DNA from: Methylocystaceae bacterium UBA5192
Lineage (GTDB): Bacteria > Pseudomonadota > Alphaproteobacteria > Rhizobiales > Beijerinckiaceae
Assembly: GCA_002412985.1 (NCBI GenBank)
Contig: DHWC01000014.1
Location: forward strand, 1 to 12,874
Length of the DNA: 12,874 nt
Direction of reading: 5' to 3'
Part shown: positions 7,141-12,874 of the stretch, piece after piece
Numbering within the stretch: position 1 is the first letter of the stretch
Layout of the letters: each line of letters begins with the position of its first letter
Translations under genes and position numbers: made by a program
Notes under the pieces: model-generated
What the model was told of the DNA's origin: nothing
Databases searched by the model: none
What the model saw: only the letters and a program-made list of their open reading frames with translations

Positions 7141-8219
7141 GTAAGCGGCATCGGCTCTGGTTTTATGAGTGCATATGCTGCCGGTATGGATAATGTCCAA
7201 ACTAATCCCTCTGGTGGAAAACTTAATGTCGCTTCACCATCTAGCGCTTGTGCGACCAGCCTCTTGATAACTTTATGGCCAAAGCCCTCCCGCGGTGGCG
7301 CAACTACGCAAGGCCCGCCGCTCTCACGCCACTCAAGGGTCAATCGCCCATCTTCAATAGCCCACTTGATCGCAATAGCCCCATCGTCCCGAGATAGGCC
7401 GCCATGTGCTAGCGCATTGGTAGCTAACTCATGTAAAGCTAAACCAATATTTTGAGCCGCCTCAGGCTTGAGCATCAGCGCAGGGCCATTAATCGCAGCG
7501 CGATCGCTTAATTCAGATTTAGGAAGATCTAAACAATAGCCCATCTGCGCTTGGATAAGATCATGCATTGACGCCCCTCGCCAATCCTGAGAGATAAGTA
7601 GATCATGCGCCATAGATAAGGCCTGAAGACGCGCACCAAATTTTTTCTGAAATTCTTCAAGCGAGAGTGCGCCGATAGCTGTTTGACGCGCCATCGCCTG
7701 CACTACAGCCAATAGATTTTTTGATCGATGAACCAGTTCGCGCAATAATACGCGCACATGATTTTCTCTTTGCTTGCGACCGGTAATATCTCGCGCCGTA
7801 CCTAAAATACGTATTGCTTTGTCATGGTCAAATATAGTGCGACCGCGAATTGACACCCAACGCTCGACGCGATCCTCTTGACCAATAACGCGATATTCAA
7901 TCTCAAAGTCGCCACTATTTTCCGGGTCTATAGCCGTTTGAACCGCTTCACGAGAACGTCTTTGGTCTTGAGGATGAATGGCGCTCCGAAACATATCTAA
8001 AGTTGCTGGGGTGGACTCGCTCATACCCCACAATTTTCTTACGCGCCCATCAAGATGAACCTCTCCGGTGGTAAGGTTCCAATCCCAAATACCTGTACTC
8101 CCAGCATCTAATGCAAGCTGCATTCTTTGCAAGGCATACGCCGGATCATTCATTATTTCATGATCGACATCCGCCAAACTACCACTAACCCCAGCATCAG
8201 TCGTTTCAAATTTATTCAC
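7137..8219 (-). CDS. PAS-domain HWE-family sensor histidine kinase (soluble, orphan)
   Basis: A 360-residue cytosolic two-component kinase. Residues about 33-148 form a PAS sensor of the PAS_3-like type (GIWDWNLTTGEV, IHPQD, GTARDITGRK) without the reactive-cysteine motif of LOV domains. The transmitter follows: LLRELVHRSKNLL with the phospho-accepting H164, an N-box HELATNALAHGG at 263-274, the WRE triplet (W297, E299), and a glycine box GFGHKVIKRLV at 312-322. The N-box histidine together with WxE defines the HWE family, common in Rhizobiales. There are no membrane segments, so the signal is intracellular or a bound cofactor. The start is GTG 8219-8217, with GAAGG seven bases upstream. It lies 21 bp after parE on the same strand, so co-transcription is likely. 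No response regulator is in the window, so its partner is unknown. Confidence 0.92.
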   Translation of the reverse strand: MNKFETTDAGVSGSLADVDHEIMNDPAYALQRMQLALDAGSTGIWDWNLTTGEVHLDGRVRKLWGMSESTPATLDMFRSAIHPQDQRRSREAVQTAIDPENSGDFEIEYRVIGQEDRVERWVSIRGRTIFDHDKAIRILGTARDITGRKQRENHVRVLLRELVHRSKNLLAVVQAMARQTAIGALSLEEFQKKFGARLQALSMAHDLLISQDWRGASMHDLIQAQMGYCLDLPKSELSDRAAINGPALMLKPEAAQNIGLALHELATNALAHGGLSRDDGAIAIKWAIEDGRLTLEWRESGGPCVVAPPREGFGHKVIKRLVAQALDGEATLSFPPEGLVWTLSIPAAYALIKPEPMPLT

Positions 8220-8226
8220 GCTGAAA

Positions 8227-8231
8227 CCTTC
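8227..8231 (-). promoter_or_regulatory. Shine-Dalgarno for the GTG start of the histidine kinase
   Basis: GAAGG on the minus strand sits seven bases before GTG 8219-8217, inside the 21-bp gap after parE. The next in-frame Met is about 22 codons further in, so this site supports the GTG start. Confidence 0.6.
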
Positions 8232-8240
8232 ATATATCGA

Positions 8241-10256
8241 TCAAATATCTACAAGCTCTACAGCAAAAGCTGCTTTTTCCTGAATAAAAGCAAAGCGCGC
8301 CTCAGGCTTATTCCCCATAAGCCGCTCAACACAGTCTGCTGTTTCTTCCCGCTCATCATTAACGACAAATACTTTGAGCAAGGTCCGCTTTGTTGGATCC
8401 ATTGTTGTTTCTTTTAATTGAGCGGCGCTCATCTCGCCTAGGCCTTTGAAACGACTGGTTTCAATCTTACTTTTAGCCGTGAGCTGATGAAGAATAAGTT
8501 CTTCTTTATGCTCATTATCACGCGCATAAACCGTTTTTGCCCCTTGTGTTAATTTATACAGCGGCGGCTGGGCTAAATAGAGATGACCTTTTTCAATCAG
8601 TTTAGGCATTTGCCTGTAAAAAAAAGTAATTAATAACGAGGCTATGTGCGCGCCATCGACATCTGCGTCAGTCATAATGATGACTTTGTCGTAACGTAGC
8701 TCTTCTTCACGATAATGCGCGCCCAGGCCGCACCCCAGCGCCTGGGTTAAATCAGCAAGCTGCTGATTTGCCATTAACTTATCTTTTGTTGCGGAGGCAA
8801 CATTTAAGATTTTACCACGAAGAGGCAAAACGGCTTGCGTCACGCGATTACGCGCTTCTTTAGCCGATCCGCCAGCGGAATCCCCTTCAACGATGAATAA
8901 TTCGGACCCTTGAGCTGAGTTGTTCGTACAATCAACAAGCTTTCCAGGCAGACGCAATTTACGTGTTGCTGATTTACGCGCAACATCCTTTTCCGCTCGG
9001 CGTCGTAGTCGTTCTTCTGCGCGTTCAATTGCAAAATCTAATAATTTATTTGCCTGAGATGGCGCACTTGCAAGCCAGTGATCAAAAGCGTCGCGTATCG
9101 CATTTTCAACTATGCGCGAAGCCTCATTACTCATAAGCCGACTTTTATTCTGACCTTGAAATTCTGGTTCTCGAATAAAAACAGATATCATCGCAGCTGA
9201 CTGGCCTATCAAGTCATCAGCGGAAACATCCTTTGCCCGCTTTGATTGTCCAATGCGGTCAGCATGATCCCTTAAGGCCTTTAATAATGCGAGACGTAAA
9301 CCAGCCTCATGCGTGCCGCCATCAGGTGTTGGTACTGTATTACAATAGGAGAGAACAAAACCATCCTCTTCAGCCAACCAGGCAACTGCCCACTCTAAAG
9401 AACCATGACCGCCCTCACGAGAAATCTTACCAACGAACGGCTGGTCTGTGACCATTTCCTTATCTTGGACTTCTCGAGCCAGATAATCTTTTAGTCCCCC
9501 AGGAAAACGCAAGATTGCTTCAGTTGGCGTATCCGCACTGGCTTCAATAAGCGACGGATCACATCGCCAACGAATTTCTACGCCGCCATAAAGATAGGCT
9601 TTTGACCGCGACATTCTAAAAAGACGCGCCGGCTTCCAATGTGCCTGCGCCCCAAAAATTTGAGCGTCAGGCTTAAACCGCACACACGTCCCGCGACGAT
9701 TTGCAACCCGTCCACGCGCCATCAATTTACCTAATGGTAAACCGCGCGAAAATTCCTGAACATAAAGTTGACCGCCGCTTGCAACCTCAACTTCAAGTTT
9801 TTCCGAGAGCGCATTCACAACTGAAACGCCAACACCATGTAGACCTCCAGATGTCTGATACGCGCCCGAATCAAATTTTCCACCGGCATGTAAAGTTGTC
9901 ATCACAACTTCTAATGCGGATTTTCCAGGAAATTTTGGATGCGGATCAACGGGTATCCCTCGACCATTGTCACTGACGCGCAGCCATCCATCCCTCTCCA
10001 AAGTCACCTCAATAAAGGTAGCATGTCCCGCGACGGCTTCGTCCATTGCATTATCAAGCACTTCTGCAAAAAGATGGTGCATCGCCGCTTCGTCGGTCCC
10101 GCCAATATACATGCCAGGTCGCCGGCGCACTGGCTCGAGCCCCTCAAGCACTTCGATTGAAGCTGCAGAATATTCACCTGCGCCACTTTTGGCGCTTTGT
10201 CGCGAAGCAGACGTCTTTCGGGACGCGGCTCCAAAAAGATCAGGTTTCGTGGCCAT
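8241..10256 (-). CDS. parE: DNA topoisomerase IV subunit B
   Basis: ParE is the ATPase subunit of topoisomerase IV, which with ParC separates linked daughter chromosomes. The 671 residues fit ParE and are shorter than typical GyrB. In order: a low-complexity N-terminus; a GHKL ATPase domain with EPVRRRPGMYIG at 41-52, E65 and N69 of the ATP site, DNGRG at 96-100 and GGLHGVGVS at 137-145; a transducer with GQNKSRL at 368-374 (K371 as the likely gamma-phosphate lysine); then a TOPRIM domain with VEGDSAGGSA at 456-465 (E457) and TDADVDG at 529-535. The C-terminus holds RFKGLGEMS at 602-610. LRGKILNVASATKDK at 479-493, rather than the GyrB-like NVERAR wording, favours ParE. The start is ATG 10256-10254 with a weak ribosome site. 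It heads a probable operon with the histidine kinase. ParC is not in the window. Confidence 0.96.
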   Translation of the reverse strand: MATKPDLFGAASRKTSASRQSAKSGAGEYSAASIEVLEGLEPVRRRPGMYIGGTDEAAMHHLFAEVLDNAMDEAVAGHATFIEVTLERDGWLRVSDNGRGIPVDPHPKFPGKSALEVVMTTLHAGGKFDSGAYQTSGGLHGVGVSVVNALSEKLEVEVASGGQLYVQEFSRGLPLGKLMARGRVANRRGTCVRFKPDAQIFGAQAHWKPARLFRMSRSKAYLYGGVEIRWRCDPSLIEASADTPTEAILRFPGGLKDYLAREVQDKEMVTDQPFVGKISREGGHGSLEWAVAWLAEEDGFVLSYCNTVPTPDGGTHEAGLRLALLKALRDHADRIGQSKRAKDVSADDLIGQSAAMISVFIREPEFQGQNKSRLMSNEASRIVENAIRDAFDHWLASAPSQANKLLDFAIERAEERLRRRAEKDVARKSATRKLRLPGKLVDCTNNSAQGSELFIVEGDSAGGSAKEARNRVTQAVLPLRGKILNVASATKDKLMANQQLADLTQALGCGLGAHYREEELRYDKVIIMTDADVDGAHIASLLITFFYRQMPKLIEKGHLYLAQPPLYKLTQGAKTVYARDNEHKEELILHQLTAKSKIETSRFKGLGEMSAAQLKETTMDPTKRTLLKVFVVNDEREETADCVERLMGNKPEARFAFIQEKAAFAVELVDI

Positions 10257-10315
10257 GTTTGAATATTAACGATTCTTACTAGAAAGGGCGAGCGCAAACG
10301 CCAAATGATGACGAC

Positions 10316-10345
10316 ACGCCCTGCTTGCGCTATGAGCAAGGGCGT
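10316..10345 (+). promoter_or_regulatory. Bulged hairpin in the parE / ABC-operon divergent region
   Basis: ACGCCC (10316-10321) pairs with GGGCGT (10340-10345), and TTGC (10325-10328) with GCAA (10336-10339), leaving a three-base bulge and a seven-base loop. This 10-bp interrupted stem lies 22 bases before the binding-protein ATG. Nearby, AGCGCAA at 10291-10297 is the inverse of TTGCGCT at 10325-10331, and GGGCG occurs at 10286 and 10340, so related words face both genes. It could be an operator shared by the two directions, or a leader structure of the ABC message. No -35/-10 pair of good quality was found around it. Confidence 0.4.
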
Positions 10346-10366
10346 CTCTTACTATACGGAAAACAA

Positions 10367-11338
10367 ATGAATCGCGCTACAATTGCTCTTTTAGCCTGGC
10401 TCGCGACCCTCTTTGCCGTGCCAAGCGTCGCCTCTGCTGCGCAACACCTTCGACTGGCCCTACAAAAAACCGGCACAGGAAACTGGGAAATTCAAGTCGC
10501 ACAGGCATTCGGGTTAGATAAAGAAGCCGATCTAGAACTTCAAATTAATGAGCTTGCTTCCCCTGAAGCCAGCAAGATAGCTCTTCTCGGCGGGAATACC
10601 GACCTGATTATTTCTGATTGGCTCTGGGTTGCGCGCGAAAGGACAAACGGCGTCAAAGTTACTTTTTATCCTTATTCTTCCGGCATTGGCGCGCTGATGT
10701 CCAAAAACCCAAGCATTAATGAGATTGTGGATCTTAAAGGAAAGAAAGTTGGCGTTGCCGGTGGGCCGCTTGATAAAAGTTGGCTCCTCTTAAAAGCCGC
10801 CGCCCTAAAAAAAGGCATCGATTTAGAAAAAGAAGCAACAATAATTTATGCTGCGCCGCCACTGATTGCAGAAAAGGCGCTGCAGGGCGAAATTGACGCC
10901 GTCCTTGAATATTGGAATTTTACGATCGATCTTGAGGCTCAAGGATTTAGGCGGGTAATTGATCTCACAAGTATTGAAAAAGAATTAGGCGCGAAAGATA
11001 AAGTTATTATCACAGGCTACGTCTTTAATGAAGAATTCGCCGCTAAAAATCCAACTACTCTGCAAAAATTTTTAATCATGACAAAAAAGGCCAGGGAATT
11101 AATTGAGACGGACGATCGAGCCTGGAATATTGTCGCAAAATATTTACAAAACAAAACCCCAACTACTCTGGATCTCTATCGGAAAAGCTACTCCGAGTCC
11201 TCGCCTAAAAAATCGATAGCTGAAGAACAAGCCGACGTCGCGAAAATATATTCGGTTTTAGCGGAAATTGGCGGAGAAAAACTTGTTGGCCCGACAAAAA
11301 CACTCGATATGAATGTTTTTTATAAAGGCCCACATTGA
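10367..11338 (+). CDS. ABC transporter periplasmic substrate-binding protein, NitT/TauT (SsuA-like) family
   Basis: A 323-residue exported binding protein that would deliver a small, probably organic or oxyanion, ligand to the permease encoded next. It has a signal peptide with hydrophobic core MNRATIALLAWLATLF and a probable cut after A24 (VASA). The mature protein shows the fold typical of SsuA/TauA/NMT1-like proteins: repeated short strands, IALLGGNTDLIISDWLWV, DLKGKKVGVAGGPLDKSW at 122-139 and LQGEIDAVLEYWNF. It lacks a lipobox cysteine, so it should be free in the periplasm. The start was set at ATG 10367 because the signal peptide begins there and GGAA lies five bases upstream. A TTG 14 codons earlier would put extra polar residues before the signal. 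Its stop overlaps the permease start by four bases. Substrate is unknown; sulfonates, nitrate, taurine or pyrimidine precursors are transported by relatives. Confidence 0.88.
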   Translation: MNRATIALLAWLATLFAVPSVASAAQHLRLALQKTGTGNWEIQVAQAFGLDKEADLELQINELASPEASKIALLGGNTDLIISDWLWVARERTNGVKVTFYPYSSGIGALMSKNPSINEIVDLKGKKVGVAGGPLDKSWLLLKAAALKKGIDLEKEATIIYAAPPLIAEKALQGEIDAVLEYWNFTIDLEAQGFRRVIDLTSIEKELGAKDKVIITGYVFNEEFAAKNPTTLQKFLIMTKKARELIETDDRAWNIVAKYLQNKTPTTLDLYRKSYSESSPKKSIAEEQADVAKIYSVLAEIGGEKLVGPTKTLDMNVFYKGPH

Positions 11339-12072
11339 TCCGCGCGCTCTCATTCATATCCCTAGTCATCTTATGGCAGATCGGAGCATTGCTTTCTGAA
11401 CCGCGACAGCTTCCTGGACCAATCATAGTCGTCCAAACAATCGTAAGAGAAGCTCAATCTGGCGCCCTTCTAACCCACCTTATGGCGACGACTTTACGCG
11501 TCTGCGCTGCCTTTCTATTGGCTATGAGTCTTGGAACAGCGATAGGTTACATGATGGGGAGGGTGAAGACGATCGACCGCTTACTAGATCCATGGACCGT
11601 CATACTTCTCAATATACCCGCCTTAGTTGTGATTGTACTATCCTATATCTGGTTTGGCCTAACAGAAACCGCCGCCATAGGAGCTGTCGCACTCAATAAA
11701 CTGCCTAATGTTATTATTACCATCAGAGAAGGCGCCAGATCGCTCAGCCAAGAATATGAAGATTTGGCAACTGTTTTTAAATTTTCGGCAATGAATAGAC
11801 TTCGCCATATTATAATTCCCCAGCTCGGGCCATACATCGCCGCCACAATGCGAACTGGCCTTTCTCTGGTTTGGAAACTTGTTTTGATTGTAGAGTTGCT
11901 TGGACGCTCCGATGGCATTGGTTTTCAGATTAATCTCGCCTTTCAACTTTTTGATATGCGACTTTTGCTTGCCTATGCGTTACCATTTATTACGCTTATG
12001 CTTATAATTGAGACATTCCTAGTGCAGCCTTTTGAGCGACGCGCATCGAGATGGCGCAACAACGATGCTTGA
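11335..12072 (+). CDS. ABC transporter permease, NitT/TauT (SsuC-like) family
   Basis: A 245-residue inner-membrane protein with about six hydrophobic segments, near residues 5-20, 55-75, 88-108, 112-130, 175-190 and 208-230. The cytoplasmic coupling loop (EAA loop) is at about 143-162: DLATVFKF, then RLRHIIIP. It keeps the general pattern, but the usual EAA is DLA and the conserved glycine is replaced by lysine. The start is TTG 11335-11337, four bases inside the end of the binding-protein gene. AAAGG at 11324-11328 lies six bases upstream, and the next in-frame ATG would delete the first membrane segment. Overlap at both ends suggests translational coupling. The protein probably forms a homodimer, since there is only one permease gene. 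Confidence 0.9.
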   Translation: MIRALSFISLVILWQIGALLSEPRQLPGPIIVVQTIVREAQSGALLTHLMATTLRVCAAFLLAMSLGTAIGYMMGRVKTIDRLLDPWTVILLNIPALVVIVLSYIWFGLTETAAIGAVALNKLPNVIITIREGARSLSQEYEDLATVFKFSAMNRLRHIIIPQLGPYIAATMRTGLSLVWKLVLIVELLGRSDGIGFQINLAFQLFDMRLLLAYALPFITLMLIIETFLVQPFERRASRWRNNDA

Positions 12073-12790
12073 AGTATCAGTTGAAACGAAATCATTCGCA
12101 TCTGATAAAAATTGCTCAAAAAGCATTTTAAGCTCAATTCACTTTTACCTCAAAGAGGGCGAAGTTGGCGCGATTCTTGGGCCATCGGGCTATGGCAAAA
12201 CCACCTTAATGCGGATCATAGCGGGGCTTGATAACGATTTTAAAGGCAATGTGACCTACCCAAAGTCCTGGCGTCTTGGGGCCGTCTTTCAAGAGCCCAG
12301 ACTTTTACCCTGGCGTAGCATTAGCGATAATTTAAAAATCTCTACGCCACATGATCAGCAAGAATATTGTGCTAAACTGTTAGATATTTTTGGCTTAAAT
12401 AAACATTTAGATCTTTTTCCTGGCCAATTATCCCTCGGCCTAGCCCGACGCGTCGCCTTAGTGCGGGCATTAGCTATTAAACCTGATATTTTATTATTAG
12501 ATGAACCTTTTGTATCCTTAGATGAGCAACTTGCACAGGAATTAAGAATAGAACTCTCCAGAATTATAGACGCCTCAAATATCACAACTCTACTTGTAAC
12601 GCATGATATAGATGAGGCGATTGCTCTCTCTGATCGGCTTTATTTATTTTCAAAAACAATACCAGCCTCAATTCATGAAATTTTTGATAATCCCATGGCT
12701 CGACACGCTCTAGCGCCAGAAGCGGCTAAAGAATTAAAAGAAAAGATTCTGACCGCTCTCAGCAAAGAACAAACCAAGCAGGCCAATTAA
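12065..12790 (+). CDS. ABC transporter ATP-binding protein, NitT/TauT (SsuB-like) family, with LSLGL signature
   Basis: A 241-residue ATPase that drives the importer. Motifs are Walker A GPSGYGKTT at 39-47, a Q-loop VFQEPRLLPWR around Q76, Walker B ILLLDEP at 142-148 with catalytic E147, D-loop SLDE at 151-154, and switch histidine H180 in LLVTHD. The signature that is normally LSGGQ or LSGGM reads LSLGL at 122-126, followed by ARRVALVRAL. The two helix-capping residues L-S and the last glycine remain, so it may still function; LSLG-type signatures are, from memory, seen in some members of this importer family. The start is ATG 12065, overlapping the permease by eight bases. A TTG at 12032 in the same frame would overlap by 41 bases and add residues before the usual first strand. 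The ribosome site is weak. It is the last gene of the operon, followed by a hairpin terminator. Confidence 0.9.
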   Translation: MLEVSVETKSFASDKNCSKSILSSIHFYLKEGEVGAILGPSGYGKTTLMRIIAGLDNDFKGNVTYPKSWRLGAVFQEPRLLPWRSISDNLKISTPHDQQEYCAKLLDIFGLNKHLDLFPGQLSLGLARRVALVRALAIKPDILLLDEPFVSLDEQLAQELRIELSRIIDASNITTLLVTHDIDEAIALSDRLYLFSKTIPASIHEIFDNPMARHALAPEAAKELKEKILTALSKEQTKQAN

Positions 12791-12791
12791 A

Positions 12792-12818
12792 AGGAGGAAG
12801 GTTCATATTTTTCCTCCT
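12792..12818 (+). terminator. Probable intrinsic terminator of the ABC operon
   Basis: AGGAGGAA (12792-12799) pairs perfectly with TTCCTCCT (12811-12818) around an 11-base loop, two bases after the ATPase stop codon. The following ATTTCTTG is T-rich but not a clean T-run, so termination may be partial. The AGGAGG arm looks like a Shine-Dalgarno, but no start codon follows at the right distance. Confidence 0.6.
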
Positions 12819-12833
12819 ATTTCTTGATCGATG

Positions 12834-12872
12834 ATTAGAGCGTGACGTAATCTAGATCCTTTGTTCTGTCAC
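12834..12872. repeat. Possible intergenic palindromic element, cut by the window end
   Basis: ATTAGAGCGTGAC at 12834-12846 is followed 21 bases later by GTCAC at 12868-12872, giving short inverted arms. The left arm wording (AGAGCGTGAC) resembles the outer arms of palindromic intergenic repeats common in Rhizobiales genomes, recalled from memory. The element may continue past the window end; only five base pairs are certain. Confidence 0.25.
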
Positions 12873-12874
12873 TG

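Noticed and set aside
9939..10282. Several plus-strand frames opposite the start of parE
   Set aside because: They are antisense shadows of the parE ATPase domain, with no homology that I recognise.
10325..10366. A TTG start that would extend the ABC binding protein by 14 residues
   Set aside because: The added residues precede a well-formed signal peptide beginning at ATG 10367, and the TTG lies within the hairpin stem without a convincing ribosome site.
12032..12064. A TTG start for the ABC ATPase 11 codons upstream of ATG 12065
   Set aside because: It would lengthen the overlap with the permease to 41 bases and add polar residues before the usual first beta-strand; the ATG gives a typical start for this family.
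1..12874. Mobile elements, CRISPR arrays, tRNA or rRNA genes, defence or toxin-antitoxin systems
   Set aside because: I saw no transposase or integrase motifs, regularly spaced repeats, tRNA-like cloverleaf sequences or defence-gene families; the region reads as ordinary core chromosome.

Overview
The window is a stretch of chromosome from an alphaproteobacterium, most likely of the order Hyphomicrobiales (Rhizobiales). The evidence is the set of proteins and their wording: a long two-domain GlnE, a periplasmic parvulin followed by ArgJ and MutT, a ParE-type (not GyrB-type) topoisomerase subunit, a DUF815 ATPase and an HWE-family sensor kinase. Base composition is modest for that group: about 35-45% G+C in lines of glnE and about 50% in lines of parE, counted by eye on a few lines only. 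Genus cannot be fixed from the sequence. There are no rRNA or tRNA genes, CRISPR arrays, transposases or phage genes.

Layout. (1) 1-1131: the 3' end of a cupin-fold gene (+) converges on a DUF815 P-loop ATPase gene (-). (2) 1239-7140: four plus-strand genes, glnE (glutamine synthetase adenylyltransferase/deadenylase), a secreted parvulin-type peptidyl-prolyl isomerase, argJ (arginine biosynthesis) and mutT (8-oxo-dGTP cleanup). They are separated by 117-192 bp gaps, so they are neighbours rather than one tight operon. A perfect 32-bp palindrome lies just after the isomerase gene. (3) 7137-10256: two minus-strand genes, parE followed 21 bp later by an orphan PAS/HWE histidine kinase. The kinase gene ends tail-to-tail with mutT, and the two stop codons overlap in one TTAA. 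(4) 10367-12790: a three-gene ABC importer operon of the NitT/TauT (sulfonate/nitrate/taurine-like) type, encoding binding protein, permease and ATPase, with overlapping gene ends. It diverges from parE across a 110-bp region holding a bulged hairpin, and ends at a probable hairpin terminator.

How the genes relate. GlnE and ArgJ both touch glutamate/glutamine-linked nitrogen metabolism. The remaining genes are housekeeping (ParE, MutT, isomerase), signalling (kinase) and uptake (ABC importer of unknown substrate). Gap sizes suggest two co-transcribed units, parE-kinase and the ABC operon.

I looked for an undescribed system and do not see a convincing one. Nearly everything is recognisable core-genome content. 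The points most worth a second look are the palindrome, the shared parE/ABC intergenic hairpin, the importer with a non-canonical ABC signature, the parE-kinase pairing and the stop-on-stop convergent overlap. Several starts are TTG or GTG and were chosen from Shine-Dalgarno position, gene overlap or signal peptide.
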